Origin: Aquila chrysaetos chrysaetos
Taxonomy: Eukaryota > Chordata > Aves > Accipitriformes > Accipitridae
Assembly (NCBI RefSeq): GCF_900496995.4
Contig: NC_044020.1
Coordinates: forward strand, 13,100,001-13,164,000
Direction: 5' to 3'
Length of the DNA stretch: 64,000 nucleotides
Position numbers and translations under genes: made by a program. The first letter of the stretch is position 1. Each line of letters starts with the position of its first letter. The notes under the pieces are model-generated. The model was not told the DNA's origin and searched no databases. It saw nothing but the letters and a program-made list of their open reading frames with translations. Below are positions 39,701-52,021 of the stretch, piece after piece.

Positions 39701-42700
39701 TCTGGCAGTAATCTGGACTGTATATATGATATGAATTCTTTTTATCACTAGAAGAAGCTCAGTAATGATTTGTTTGTAGGCATATTGCCAAAATGCAGAG
39801 ATTTTGGACTAGTTCAGAAATAGCTATGCTCTTTGAGCTTTACAGTCTGTTCAAATTTAAACCTTCCCATCATTCTAGAAATGGGAGTATGTGGAGAGGG
39901 GGAAATGAACATTTTTTTGGCTTTGAGTCACTGGGCAGACTGCAATGAATACAGGCTTTGATTCTGTAAGGGACCTTTTTCCCTTCAGTCCACTCAGTTT
40001 TGTAAATTGAGGATTACTAACTTGTTCACCCCATTCCAGCTGGTCATTGTGTGCTGGGGGAGGGAATTCTAGGGTAGCTAAAAGGCATAGCAGTGCTTCT
40101 TCTATCAAGTACATTGGAACTTAAACACCAGTCTTGCTTTTCTGTAAGGTGTGTTCTTGGAAACTGAAGATTTCTTTGGTTTCTAAGATCGTGCAGACCA
40201 TCATGAGCATCTTATCCAGACCCTCATGGCAGGGGGCTTGGACTAGGTGATCTTTAAAGGTCCCTTCCAACCCAAACCATTCTATGTTTCTATGACCTTG
40301 AGTTAATTATTTATAATATTGAAAAATGAGAATCCTAACCAGAGAGATCCATTAGTAGAAAAAGCCAGTAAAATTGATATATAATAATGGAAATAATGTC
40401 AGTGAATGTTGTTGAGTCAGAATGAAACCAAATTTGTTTTTTATTAATATGCTTTCTGGTCCAACAGGACATGTGCCTATTTTAGAAGGATATTAAACCT
40501 CTTTACATCTTGATGTTGCCTGATGCCTTTCTTAATAGAATCTTAATAGAATTAATGGGATAATCTAGGCAGTGAGAGTGTATTTAATACTGTCTTGTAC
40601 TGCTGTAGGATCTGGCTAGAGCTGATCAATATTTGTATCAATCATCTGCTATAAAATGTGAAATCATTGTGCAGACTTACTCGGAGGGGGTATTGACTGG
40701 AATGATAAATGAAGACAAGTAGACAGTACAAGGGGCATGGATTATGTACCAAGATTCATTTAGTATATCAAGTTGTCCTAGTGTGGACAAATGCGAAGTC
40801 ATACATAAAATGTGAAGGATGTGTACTGTGTATTACATAGCAGAGATCTGTATTCTGGGTAAGCAAAATTGGGTCAAGAACTTTGTGGTGGGAGGACCTC
40901 TTTGAAAGATGAAGCTTCAGTGGCTACTGCAAGCCTTGGGTACGTGGCTCACTGTAGTTTGGAAGAAGTCTCATTTATTAAAAAATGAAAGTTTTAAGCA
41001 GCTTGTTCAGTAAACTTGTTGATGGAAATAGTTAATAAGGCCTTACTCTAAGAAGAGAGCTGTAACATGGGATCTCTGACTCAAAGTTCAGGACATTAAC
41101 CTGAACATTACTGATAATAATTCATAGATAAAGTGTGTGAGGCTTATATACTAGATTCTTAGTCACTTTGGATGGCATTATTGATAAGTAATCTTGATTT
41201 TAAAGTTTTTAACCTTGATATGGGACTAGGAAGGAGGAAAAACGTTGTGGCTTGTAATATGGAGGAGGCCAGTCCCCATACAGATCATGGGGCTTTCTTG
41301 GCTTGGTTATGAGGTGTGTGGCAGTTTTCTGCGTCAAGACTGAAGGGTACAAAAGGCTCATTCTCTCTTTTCTAGCTTTCTCAAACTCGTTTACCTTGGA
41401 AGCTGAAGCACTGAATGGAGCCATGAGCATTGTAGTAAGCAAACAGGAGTGTAGAACTTTTGTGGCCCCCCTGCTTTTTTCCTAAATGGAAAGCTAGAGT
41501 GTATTGTAATACGTAGATGATGTGAAAGTCAACACAGGGTAGAAAACTACCAAACTTCGTTCCTGTAATGTTATCAGTGGTGCGTACCAGCTGAATAGCC
41601 AAGCTGTGGGGGTTTTTCTTGTTTTCATAATTCTCTTGGTACACCTTGGAGCTATGGATGTTTCTCTTTATTTGAATTTTGCTTAAAATTCTGATGCCTG
41701 TTACTGCTTTTCTTTGATAACTTGCCTTTGTCTAACTGGCAAAAGTTTCATACTAGTTTCTGAAATACCTTAAAAGTCAAACAAGTGAGTAAATGTCCGT
41801 TCCTGGATTATGAACTGAGCAGAAGTCAGTTAAATTGAATAGATCTTCAGATTTGAACTAAAAATTGAGGCAGAACATTTATAACAAGGTAAATGGATTC
41901 CTCTCCTTGGCTTGCCTTTTATTATCCTAAAATGCCAGATATGTTATAGAGGCATTAAGGCAGGCATAGTGACACTGAAACATAAAACAGGAAGTAAACC
42001 TTCCCTAGAGGTGGGTAGGCTGCAAGCCTCAGACTCCATATCTGGGCTTTAATGAAGCGTAACTTACAGAATAACACTTCTTTCTTCGAAACCTGGTGAA
42101 AACATGTGCAAAATGGATTAGACCTGTGAGTTGTTCTCAGATACCTAAGAATGTAATAATTTTTTTGCTGGTTCTTTTGAACTCCTTCCTCAGTGCCGTA
42201 CGAGGAAAGACGACTACTTTATTTGCCAAGACCTCAAATCATAGTTTTGTACGCAAAGCAACGTCACCTTTCTCTGTTCATCTTTCTACAAAACATTTTC
42301 TCTATTTTTTTTTTTCTCCCAGTGTTCTGAGGGTTATAAACACAGTGATGAGTCACCTCAAGAAGACGAAGGGTTTATGGGTATGTCACCTCTTCTACAA
42401 GCCCACCATGCTATGGAGAGAATGGAAGAATTTGTGTGTAAGGTAAGGGCATGTGAAAACTGCTGAAGTAGTTTCTGTTTTTAGGAAGCTCCAGTGGGCA
42501 ACAGACTATACCTGCAGCAGCTATCTTACTAATGTGAGGGAGAGCAGGTACATGCCATCCCTGAATGGGCATCTCTTGTTATAACTAGTAATACTACAGC
42601 TTCTCAAGATCTCAGTCAGTCATAAATGAATAAATTGTAAAGTACAGTACTATAGAGATTACAAATGAGACTGTAAAGCTGATCATGCAACTGAGGAGTC

Positions 42701-45700
42701 TCTCTTGAGAAACACCCGTGAGTGCAAAGCAAAATAAAAGCCTTCTGGTTGAAGGCGCTTTCATTTACAAGGTCATTTTTTTCCCAGGTTTCTTCAGACT
42801 TGCAAATATTTTGCTTTTCCAGCACCATTTGCATCCATTGTAGAATAAGCTTTGTCTCTTACTTGAAAAGAAAACACGGCTGCATTAAAACTGTAACTAA
42901 GTAAATCCATTGTAGATTTTGTAATTGCTGACCTTGGATCATTTTTGCGACTTTTTAGAGCCATGGGGCTGTATCAGTCTCTGACCCTCCTTTCTTGGTG
43001 AAAGGAGTGCTGCCCCTTTATACCCTTGTTCCTGCTGGTTTTATGAACTATTCTTTGATGTTTTTACAGAGGGACCCTAGTTACTTGGTCGTCTTTTGTG
43101 TGGCGGTCGTTTTGTTGTTTGTTTGGGTTTTTTTTTTGTTTGGTTGGTGTGTTTTTTTTTTTTTTTTTAAATTATGCATCTTCCCCCTTTTAGCTGTTCT
43201 GTAGGGTGGATTGTGTCAAATGAATTCCCTCCTGCTGTTCCTACCTCAATTCAAATTTTTGGTTCATGAAGTAAACCAGTTATTTTCTTGTTTAATGTAT
43301 TTAAGAACCCAGTCTTTAACTGGGTTGGTTATTCTGATTAGATTTCTTTTGCTTCCATGAAGGAGTGTGGAGAATTGATGTAAAAACTCTGGGCTCTTGT
43401 TGAAACTGAAATAAGAATGTAGCTTTTTAAACTTAGTGTTTCAGGATCCTTCAGGCTCGCTCCTGTATTACTAGCCAGACGACCAATCCAAGGAGCACTG
43501 CAGAAACAACCCCGGTACATAAAGTAATTCCCTGCTACCCCGCTGCTTGGCAGTGCTGCTTCTGACACCAAACTGAAGACTACATGTATCATATGTTACT
43601 GAAGCAGTGCTAAGAACACCTGTGCGCACTTTCTTTCATTTGGAACCAGCTGCAAGAATAGATTGTGCATATATGCTTTCTCTCCCTTTAAAGAAGAAAT
43701 CTGGTGGAATTGAGAGTCATGGATCTGTTGCCTTAACTGATCTGTCACCATTTGTTTTGGGAGTGTGAGAGCATTTTTCTTCCAACCTGGATAAGGGATT
43801 GGACACTTCTCACTGGACTCTTGCCACTTCATGCTTTCTGGCCCATATTAGTGCTGATGAGTAGCTTTTTTGCTAGACTGCCCCAAATGCTAGCAGATAT
43901 ATAGTCAGATTGGCTTGTGGTTGGAAGAAGAGGCTTTAGTTATTTATTTCTTGGAGAGAACTAGGTGTAGGCCTCTTCAATTAAGTAGAAAGGATGATCT
44001 GTGAAAAAAACAGAACATGGAAATGAATTAAATGCTTTCCCTTTGGTAGCAGTAAAAAAAGTCCACTAACTTTCCTGTTCAGTGAAATGCTGAAGTGTTT
44101 CTTTCTGTGGTGGTACAGCTCAACTTCATAATGATACTGTTTTGAATAGGGAACTTAAGCATTGTAGTTCAGGTGTAAAGCCTTTTTCCCAGAGATGTCC
44201 CATCAACCCTTTTCTGTTTACTGTAGTTATAGATTAACTAACACTTTTACTAATATGGGTTTTCTGACTTTTACCATACATCAGTGGAACTCAATTCCCT
44301 GCATTTAACTAAAATCTTCTAACTTCTAGGTATGGGAGGGCCGATGGAGAGTCATTCCCCATGATGTTCTGCCCGACTGGCTAAAGGACAACGACTACCT
44401 GTTGCATGGACACAGACCACCCATGCCTTCCTTTCGGGCTTGTTTCAAGAGTATCTTCAGAATACATACAGAGACTGGTAACATCTGGACACATCTTCTA
44501 GGTATTTTCAGCTTGCCCTAATGCTAATAGGCTTCATTGCTCTCTTTCTCTGAGAGCAAGGTATAAAGGGGTGTGGGGTGGTTAGCATTATCATTCCACT
44601 AGTAACCTGTTAAATTAACAGGTTGGTATCCCTCTCCTGATTTTATCCCACCAGGGTTGGATGGGACTTCCTTAATTATGGCATTCAGTACAAATGAATG
44701 AATTAAAAATTTCCTGATTGTTAATAAATTACTGGTAGATGTTCTTTTTTTTCCAGGTGTGTAGGTATTAATTGAGATCACATTTCTTGCCACAAGAACA
44801 TGCTTAAGTTGCAGCTTGTATGAGTGGTTTTCAGCTTGCAAGGAGCCTTGAAGGGAAAGGGTTTCTTTGAACTATGCCCTTCTCTTTTTACATTTTGCAA
44901 CAGATTTTTTTAATTGTTTTAGAATGTCCAACTAGTGTCAGGCATCCTGCAAAACAAGTAAAAATAGAGTCCATGCAAGCCTGTATTGCATCAGTCTGAG
45001 ACAGAAATGTGGTTGGAATGCATAACTGAAGTAGGGCAGTACTTTATTCTTCTTGTGTGCTGCTGGTTGTCATGCAGCTCCTATGTTTAGTGCTCCTGTA
45101 CATGAAAGTCATGCTTTTATAAAGAAAGCTTTCAGTATGCATGAACTTGACACCTTTCTGCCTTATTGTTTTTCAGGATGTGTGTTCTTCCTTTGTCTGG
45201 GAATCTTCTACATGTTCCGGCCAAACATGTCCTTTGTAGCACCTGTGCAGGAGAAAGTGGTTGTTGGATTGTTTTTCTTGGGAGCCATACTCTGCCTCTC
45301 CTTCTCATGGCTCTTCCACACAGTTTATTGCCACTCAGAAGGTGTTTCCCGGCTCTTCTCCAAGTAAGTGCCTAAAGGACAGGGTAGGCCAAATAGGAAA
45401 CAGGTGGGAAAACAGGGTTGGGATTTATGCCTGGAGCCCCAGTGTAGGAGTTGTTCACTGCATGACTGCATGTACTTTGGAACAGAGTGGAGCAGAGATT
45501 CAATGCAGCTTCTTCTAATTATTGTTTGTTTCAGCATGAGTTTTCATGCTGTCATTTTAGCCTTAAAACACCGTCATTTTCTGCTGTTTGGCAGACGTGC
45601 ATGCATCTTGCTGCTGTAAGTAATATACCTAGAGCTTAGTTGCAGGACTTTGAATTTTTAATGCAACTGTCACTTCTTGTCATTTCAACTATTCTGAATA

Positions 45701-48700
45701 ACTTTGAATCTTAAACTTATGTAAGACAGCTCCACAATGTGTATCAAGATGTCTTGGTCTTTTGGTTTTACTATGCATTCTTTTTTGGCTGGCTGCTAAA
45801 TATCTCATATTTCCTAAGATTATTCAACCTAGGATTGTGTAATCTGCAAGACCACCTCTAAAGTAACCCAGCAATTAAAATTCCCTACTGAAAAATTAAC
45901 TCCATCTTTTGTAGGAGCATTTTGTCAGGGTGTGGTAAAAAGCAATGGCTGTAGGAATTCTTTTTCTTCACTGGTGTATAGAAAAACAGTGTGGTTTAAA
46001 AATTGCAACGTTATTCCCCAGTGGTCACTTAAGCTGATGCCTAACTAACTTATGCTTGTCAGATACTAAAGTGTTTGTGTTGGCTGTGCTCTCACAACAT
46101 ACTGTGTGCCCCTTTTTCTGTTCAGAGGACTCTTGTGCTGCTTTTTTTTTCCTCATCAGAAGCTTAAATCTGAGTTTCCTTCAAAAACTTTGGTCTAAAG
46201 GCTACTGTATGTATTGCTGATGACTGTCCAAAAATGGCCTTACTAGCTGTCTATCAAGGTAATCCATGACTGGGAGGGCGTTGGTGGAACAGTTGGCATT
46301 GGGAAGTTGGAATAGTCAGAATAACTTCATTTTGCAGTAAGAAGTAGACAGTTGGTCTACTAAAGAATAGAGTGTTGGTATGAGGACTTCCAAAGGTTCA
46401 CATTTCGTATCAAACTGATTTTTTGTTTCCTTCTAGGCTGGATTATTCTGGCATTGCACTTCTCATAATGGGCAGCTTTGTACCATGGCTGTACTACTCC
46501 TTCTATTGCAACCCTCAGCCTTGCTTCATCTACTTGATTGTGATTTGTGTCCTGGGCATCGCAGCCATAATTGTCTCACAATGGGACATGTTTGCGACCC
46601 CTGAATACCGGGGTGTAAGGGCAGGTAAGACCTGATGTTAACTGTTTTGCTTCTTGACTGCCTTTCCTCCTTCCTACTTGCCACTTGGAAAAGCCATCTT
46701 GGGAAGATTTACGAGAGCTTAATTTTATGAAGAGCTAATATTCTTGGATTGGGAGCTTGATGGGTTTTCTTTCAGCATTTATTATAGCCAACTGGATGCA
46801 CAGATAAGGGCTGGTGCAAGTCCTGGAAGTGCATTCCTGAAATGGACAGTAACACATGCAGTAGGAAGGGTAGTGCAAAGTATTTCTAGCTATGTCTAGC
46901 AACTTTGCTCTCAAAAAAATGACTGACTGCTTGGTGTGTGTATGGGTACTTCTACTGTTTGTCTTGGTTTTGTAATACTAGGCTTAGACGCCAGCAAATC
47001 ATTGAATGATTGAAGTAGTCTGAATGATCTGCCTAGATAAAATACATATTAAAAACAAAGAGCCTAGTTTTTCTCTTCACGTGATCAAAAGAACAAAACC
47101 AGATTTGGTTTCACATTCTGAGATAGGAAGGAAGAGAAAGCTTTAGGGGGCAGCTATGGAATGTGCACACAGCTGGGCTGAATAGTAATATTTCTTGTTA
47201 CTTAACCTGCACATGCTGTCTACGGTAAATCTAGATTTCCTGGACAAGCTATGGGTGTACCTTCAGAGAGTTCAGCCTTCCAAACTTAAAATCTGTGGAT
47301 GGGACATGTTTATTCCCTCCACGCACTACTTTTTTTTACACAAGATTTCTGTACTTGCTGCTAAAATCTAAATGAATAAATCATGTTCTCTTATATGGCA
47401 GATCAGGTGAGCTGCAGATGCTACTTTTCTGTTTCCTAGGACTACTTTTACACTGTATGATAAATAATCTCTTTGTTGTCTCTCCTTGTTGTCTTACTCT
47501 TGAGAGATTATGGTAAAGTGAGACATAGTTCATGTAGTCTCAGTGCCCTCTACAGTCCAAGATGTGTAACTGGCTTAATGTACATTAAAGCTGGTGGACG
47601 CAATCAGTAAATGAAATATTTCAGTATCTGCTGGAATATATAACTAATTAGCTTCTGGTATATGAAGGAATTCTGTGCATTCTTTAACTTCCTTTCCAAT
47701 AAAGCTCTTCTGGGGACCTCCAGCATCAAGAGTTGTCACCTTTCTGCTGCTTTGGCAAATATTGAGTTTTCCTTCCATAGCTTTTGTGTTTTCATTGTTT
47801 CCCTTTACCACCACTGTGTTCAAACCTGACTCTCCCACATTTTCTTTACCTCCCAGGAGTATTTCTAGGTCTGGGTCTTAGTGGGGTTATTCCCACCCTG
47901 CACTTTGTCATCTCTGAGGGGCTCCTGAAAGCAGCCACAATGGGGCAGATAGGCTGGCTGGCACTCATGGCATGCCTGTACATCACTGGTGCTGCACTAT
48001 ATGCTGCCCGCATCCCGGAGAGATTCTTCCCTGGCAAGTGTGACATCTGGGTGAGTCTACAGAACGACTGGATGAGGAGACCAACGTGAAGGCTGGTTCC
48101 CCTTGAGGCTGGAGGATGTTGTGTCAATGTTTTCTTATTGCAAGTATCAAACTGCTTCACTAGAAGCATAGGTCTTAAGGGGTCAAACAACTCTGGGCTC
48201 TCTGAGCCCAGCTTACCTGGTGCCTGTCTTGCTGAGTTACCACAAACTGGCCAGTCTGAGGTAACTGCTGGTGTGCAAATTCACCCCACACATGTACTAG
48301 ATAGCTTTAACAGATGGGTAAGCAGCTTTGCAAACCTTTGTGTGTGTGTTGAAGATCCTACAAACACGCATCTTACCTTGCTTCTGTGCATAATAGTGCA
48401 TGGTTATTTCTCTGATGTTCGCTGCGTTCTTTGGGATCTTCACCATGTCTGGCTCCTCATCTTGTGCAGCAAGTGAAAACACTGGGTAGAGATGGTAGAT
48501 GTTGGAGGAATCTCTGGCCCAGGAGAAGGGAAAGTGGGGTGAGCAAGTGGGTGGGTGGGGGAACCTTGGTGTGAGGGAAAGGATCATGAAGACTGGGGGG
48601 GAAATATGTGGGGAAGATGTAGAGAAAGAAATCGGGTGGAGCAAGAGTAGAGATGAGAGGGAGGTGGAACTTTAGAAGGCCACGGTACTTCCACTAGGAT

Positions 48701-49703
48701 AGTTCAAGGCCCCTGAAGAAGACTAGAAGTGAGAATGAGGCCTGGGTGGTTTGAGTGGCTTTTGCAGAGCACCAGTTTGCCAAACAAAGCCTTGTTATGA
48801 TAATGAGCTAGGCTCCAAAAGCACTGGTGTACCACCAGTTCTTTTCCAAGCTTCCCATGGAGCCTGCAAATACATATTTGTAGAAATTTTTCAAGAGCAT
48901 TATCATATGGATAATGGCTTGGATAATGGTATGGCTTCCCTCAAACAAGGGCATGCTTTGTCATGTAGTTCCCTGATGGTTTTCATTCTGTTGTACTATA
49001 ATCAATAGCATCCTGGGCATTCATTCAGAACATCTGGTTGTTTCTAGGTTTTAATATAATACCATTTTTTTCTGTTCTATTTCTCTGTGGCAGAGAAAGA
49101 AAATAACGTTCAAAATCCACTTGGTAGAACTTATGCCTGTGACCAGAGCAGAGTTTGTACCTGTTAGCTGTATGAGAGAGCCCTTTCTATCAATAAACAA
49201 CCGGTGTGTGTTGTGAAGGAACTAATTTTAAGTGTCCTGCTTAAGCCTTTTGCCCAAAGCTCTGAAATTATCCTTGTCCCTTCACAAAGATGCACTATAG
49301 CATTTATGTTACATATTTGTTGATTGGCCAGCTGGTTAAGATGATTGTGAAGGAAAGGGGTGGGTGTGTGTGTGTGTAGAATTTGATTATTTTGCTAATG
49401 ATAGAAGAGGGATGGGCTTTAATACACAACTTGGAGAACTTTGCAGCTTATGGTTTGAGGTACTGCTACGTGTTACTGTGTACTTCAGCTGAATGTGTGG
49501 CTTTTTTGGAGACAGGGTAGCACTAGAACCCAAAGTACCCCAGCTGAACAGAAGTATTTTCTTTTCTGCAGTTCCACTCCCATCAGCTGTTTCACGTCTT
49601 TGTAGTGGCTGGCGCATTTGTGCACTTCCACGGGGTTTCAAACCTCCAGGAGTTCCGTTTCACAGTTGGAGGAGGCTGCACGGAAGAAGATGGGATGCAG
49701 TAA
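30553..49703 (+). CDS. ADIPOR2: Adiponectin receptor protein 2 (joined from seven coding exons)
   Basis: Join 30553-30720, 42323-42442, 44330-44501, 45177-45363, 46437-46624, 47857-48050 and 49572-49703: 386 residues plus TAA, equal to the human length, with every junction in phase. It is a PAQR-family receptor for adiponectin with an inside N-terminus, seven membrane helices (about residues 147-370) and zinc-dependent ceramidase activity reported for the family. The expected zinc ligands are present: His201, His347 and His351 (human 202/348/352), and the catalytic-water Asp218 in KLDYSG. ER-exit motifs described for AdipoR1 are conserved: D116-x3-LL and F131-x3-F135-x3-F139. Residues 1-60 diverge strongly from mammals while residues 70-380 are almost unchanged, as usual for this family. 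Features separating it from ADIPOR1 are GIFYMFRPN, CNPQPCFIYL and GGGCTEED. Confidence 0.97.
31150..31500 (+). repeat. Old sauropsid interspersed repeat, longest copy
   Basis: The copy starts GAATGGCCATACTGGATTAG, continues with AATATCCTATCTCGGACAGT and GTAGCCAGTA, and later has ACAACATCCTGCGG and GTGTTCCACAGCTTAATTAG. These are, in order, landmarks of a several-hundred-bp repeat abundant in turtles and crocodilians (GGCCATACTGGGTCAGACCA.. / ..CAGTATCCTGTCTCCGACAG.. / ..GAGTTCCACAGGTTAACT..). I recall the family as LINE-derived but cannot name it. Divergence suggests it predates the bird radiation. Confidence 0.6.
39135..39205 (+). repeat. MIR-like SINE fragment
   Basis: GGTCTTAGGCAAGTGAGATT, followed by TTTACCCAATGTGTTCCCCA and TTTTAAAGTG, resembles the central MIR portion (GACCTTGGGCAAGTCACTTA / ..CCTCAGTTTCCCCATCTGTA). 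Strongly decayed. Confidence 0.4.
40220..40296 (+). mobile_element. CR1 LINE, truncated 3' end
   Basis: GGGGGCTTGGACTAGGTGAT, then AAGGTCCCTTCCAACCCAAA, then CCATTCTATGTTTCTATGA is the well-known 3' terminus of avian CR1 elements, ending in the short TTCTATGA direct repeat rather than poly(A). Only the last ~75 bp are present, a typical 5'-truncated copy. The orientation is the same as ADIPOR2. Confidence 0.85.
42323..42442 (+). other. ADIPOR2: ADIPOR2 coding exon 3
   Basis: Forty codons, phase 0 at both ends; acceptor TTTCTCCCAG, donor AAG|GTAAGG. It encodes the end of the cytosolic N-terminal region, including the very conserved QEDEGFMGMSPLLQAHHAME stretch and ending in EEFVCK. The first residues (CSEGYKHSDE) differ from human. 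Confidence 0.97.
43090..43170. repeat. T/G-rich low-complexity tract with long T runs
   Basis: GTTTGGGTTTTTTTTTTG and GTGTGTTTTTTTTTTTTTT-like sequence within intron 3; the hydrophobic open frame it produces is not a gene. Confidence 0.7.
44330..44501 (+). other. ADIPOR2: ADIPOR2 coding exon 4
   Basis: 57 codons plus one base; acceptor AACTTCTAG, donor CTAG|GTATTT. It encodes VWEGRWRVIPHDVLPDWLKD and then NDYLLHGHRP through GNIWTHLL, the amphipathic cytosolic stretch that leads into helix 1. It carries both ER-exit motifs (D-x3-LL, F-x3-F-x3-F). Differs from human by DY for DF only in this exon, as far as I can align. Confidence 0.97.
45177..45363 (+). other. ADIPOR2: ADIPOR2 coding exon 5
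   Basis: 187 nt with split codons at both ends (Gly154 and Lys216). Encodes helix 1 (CVFFLCLGIFYMF) and helix 2 (GLFFLGAILCLSFSWLFHTV), with zinc ligand His201 in SWLFHTVYCH. Acceptor GTTTTTCAG, donor CCAA|GTAAGT. Confidence 0.97.
46437..46624 (+). other. ADIPOR2: ADIPOR2 coding exon 6
   Basis: 188 nt with split codons at both ends. It encodes helices 3 and 4: LDYSGIALLIMGSFVPWLYY, then CNPQPCFIYLIVICVLGIAA and the loop WDMFATPEYRGVRA. Asp218 in LDYSG is the conserved residue near the zinc-bound water. Acceptor TTCTAG, donor GCAG|GTAAGA. Confidence 0.97.
47857..48050 (+). other. ADIPOR2: ADIPOR2 coding exon 7
   Basis: 194 nt; the first two bases complete Gly279, and the exon ends in TGG (Trp) before GTGAGT. 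It encodes helices 5 and 6 (VFLGLGLSGVIPTLHFVISE; GQIGWLALMACLYITGAALY) and the RIPERFFPGKCDIW loop. Acceptor TTACCTCCCAG. Confidence 0.97.
49572..49703 (+). other. ADIPOR2: ADIPOR2 coding exon 8 (last) with stop
   Basis: 43 codons plus TAA (49,701-49,703). It encodes helix 7, FHSHQLFHVFVVAGAFVHFH, with the zinc ligands His347 and His351, and ends GGGCTEEDGMQ. The tail is one residue longer than the human one (GGGCSEEDAL), which offsets a one-residue deletion in the N-terminus. Acceptor TTTTCTGCAG. Confidence 0.97.
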
Positions 49704-50019
49704 AACCAGCCTTCAGCCCAAGATAGTAACCAAAATAGCACCGCAAGCGCGGTTGAAGCATACAGGCTAGCAAAATGAATACCTAAGAAGAATCCAAGTT
49801 TCAACTGATGGGGCATGGAGCTTCATGGGGATTCTGACTAACCAAGATAAATTCTATACCTCAAGCAATGGAATGAATCAATTTGAAGACCAGGAAATTC
49901 TGAAACCCTAACTTATTCTTGGGATCTACAGATTGAGCTACAGAGGACCCTTTCCAAATCGGCTTCTGTTCAATGCCATATTTATTTGTAGAACTGGGGA
50001 GGGATAGCTTAGCAGTTTC

Positions 50020-50044
50020 TTTTTTTTTTTTTTTTTTTTTTTTT
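50020..50044. repeat. T25 homopolymer in the 3' UTR
   Basis: Twenty-five consecutive T residues followed by AAAGAAAAAAA; in the ADIPOR2 transcript this would be a U25 tract that could pair with the following A-rich segment. Confidence 0.9.
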
Positions 50045-50155
50045 AAAGAAAAAAATCAAGGTTAAATTTATATCCTCTTGGAGGGTTTGGGAGTTGATTT
50101 TAGATGCTCTTTTGGGAGAAAAAAATTGTAAATAAGATTTCTAACTTTCTGTTTA

Positions 50156-50161
50156 AATAAA
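50156..50161 (+). terminator. ADIPOR2: Proximal poly(A) signal of ADIPOR2
   Basis: AATAAA 450 nt after the stop codon, followed about 25 nt later by a G/U-rich stretch (GGGTGGGGGG..GGGTTTTTG). Use would give a short transcript. Confidence 0.55.
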
Positions 50162-52021
50162 ATTTATATAAATGTTTTAAACAATGGGTGGGGGGAAAAG
50201 GGTTTTTGTAAAGAATGCAACATGCAAGTACCACACACTGTTTCAATTTTGCACAAAAAAAATGATTGCAGGAGGACCAGGTAAAATTCCCAGGAGTGAA
50301 GCACGTTGGCCCTGCAGATTTTCCTGGTGGCTGGCATGCCCTGGGCAATGTGGGGTCCTGGCCAGCACTTGGAGTAGGTTCAGTACGTGTACACAAGGGT
50401 TGTGAAGGCTGAATTAATCACATCGTCATTCAGGTCACAGTGTTAGGAGGTTTATTTACTCAAGTAACTGGAAAGATACATCTGTGCCCTGCCTAAGTGT
50501 GTGGGACAGCTGCCTTCCAAGCTTGTGTGGCCTGTATAGTTTTGGATAGTGGATCTTACAGTTAGTTGTTTTGTTTCTCATCATGTGTGAATTGGAGCAT
50601 GATGGGATAACTGCACATGAAATGGCAAACAGTCCAACTCCATCAGTGCCTGCCTATACCCAAAGGCCCCCATCGAGTCGATGGTTGCCATTTGCAGGCC
50701 TGTTCTGTTTTGTCTGAACAAATGATGGTAATACATTTGTCAAAAGATAGTTGAGCATGTGAGGGGAAACAGAGGTAGGGTTAAGATGGACTGGAAAGAG
50801 GAAGCTGTGTGCTCCAGGACTTGGAGTTAACAGTTACTGCAGACCTCAAGCACATTACCTTCTCATGTGTCAGACCATATGCCAAGGGAGTTTGCAGGTT
50901 TTTCTTTTTAAGAGGAAAAATCCACGATCAGCCTAATGCAGTTCCTTTTTTTTTTTTTTTTTTTTAATTTTTTTTTTCCTTAGGTCTGCTTCCCATCTGT
51001 GCTTTAGCAATGGGACTGCTGGTATTTCTTAAACCTAAAACTATGAGTTCAGTTGGATTGCTGTGGAGCAAACGCACCTCCTATATAAGGGGAGGCATAT
51101 ACCCTTCTCCTGTGTAATTGATGTAGCTTGATCTTTGGAGCCCAGTCAGAAGTCAGACTGAAGGAGAATCTTTGGAGTTGTAAGATGAGATTTGAACATT
51201 TTGTTTGTTATGGCACAGGTATTGCTTGGAGTGTTTAGTTGGAAATTCAGAGCAATTACCTCTCTCACAGATGAGTTAAACAGCTATAAAATGCTGTATT
51301 TCACAAGGAAGGAAGGTAAAGGGTGGTTTTTTTGTTGTGTGGGTTTTTATTTTTGTTTGTTTTTTAAGACTCCTGTAAGTTTGAATTTTCATCCTTGAAG
51401 AGGAAAATGTGGATTGCAAAGATCTTCCTTGGATATCACGGAGTATGTTTTGTGCAGTTACTTTGCCCAACAAAGTCAAGTAGAAGCAGAATGCCTTCCT
51501 AAAGTTGACTGGATATTAAGGCTTCAGCCCACGAATGGAGTCTTTGTAAAGCTTCTGAGAGCAAGGTCAGCTGCAGAAAGAGGTGCTGCAGCAGAGTCTG
51601 TATGCTTAGAGGGATGTGTTCTCAGTAGGATCACTACACTGGATGCCTGCAGGGCCAGAAGTAGTTTATCACAGGTCTGTGTGGTACTAAAATGAAGTAA
51701 AGAGCAGTATTAACCTGGATGTAAGGGCTAATAGCACTGGCATCCTGGACAAAGATGTAGAGTTGCCTGGCAGTAAGTATACTGGTATCTGAGAAAAGTG
51801 TGGTACATATCAGAATCAGAGTTGTCTGTAAGGTGCTTTGGGATACCTCGGTAACAGTACCAGCAGAAGTGGCAGTCTCCATCCTGGATCATCCCACGTT
51901 CGCTCCTTGAAGGGTGATTGTAACCTGGTCCTACACAGCACAGAACTATTACAAAAACACAGTACTCCACCTGCTATTCTTAACCCAGTCAGTCTCTCCA
52001 TTCAAGAAGTTTGTGTGTTCC

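Larger units (their letters stand above)
30721..42322 (+). other. ADIPOR2: ADIPOR2 intron 2
   Basis: This 11,602-nt intron runs from GTAAGT to a T-rich acceptor ending TTTCTCCCAG. It contains a copy of an old sauropsid repeat (31,150-31,500), a MIR-like relic near 39,135 and a CR1 LINE 3' end at 40,220-40,296. No additional exon, RNA gene or coding frame could be supported in it. Confidence 0.85.
42443..49571 (+). other. ADIPOR2: ADIPOR2 introns 3 to 7
   Basis: The introns are 42443-44329, 44502-45176, 45364-46436, 46625-47856 and 48051-49571, all GT-AG. The donors are GTAAGG, GTATTT (the weakest), GTAAGT, GTAAGA and GTGAGT. Their content is unique AT-rich DNA with T/G-rich low complexity near 43,090-43,170 and (GT)n near 48,340. 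No further exon was seen. Confidence 0.9.

Noticed and set aside
30553-49703. ADIPOR1 as the identity of the + strand gene
   Set aside because: The N-terminus MNE..PEP.LRLRKGH, GIFYMFRPN, CNPQPCFIYL and GVSRLFSK are ADIPOR2-type; the ADIPOR1 equivalents differ at these positions.
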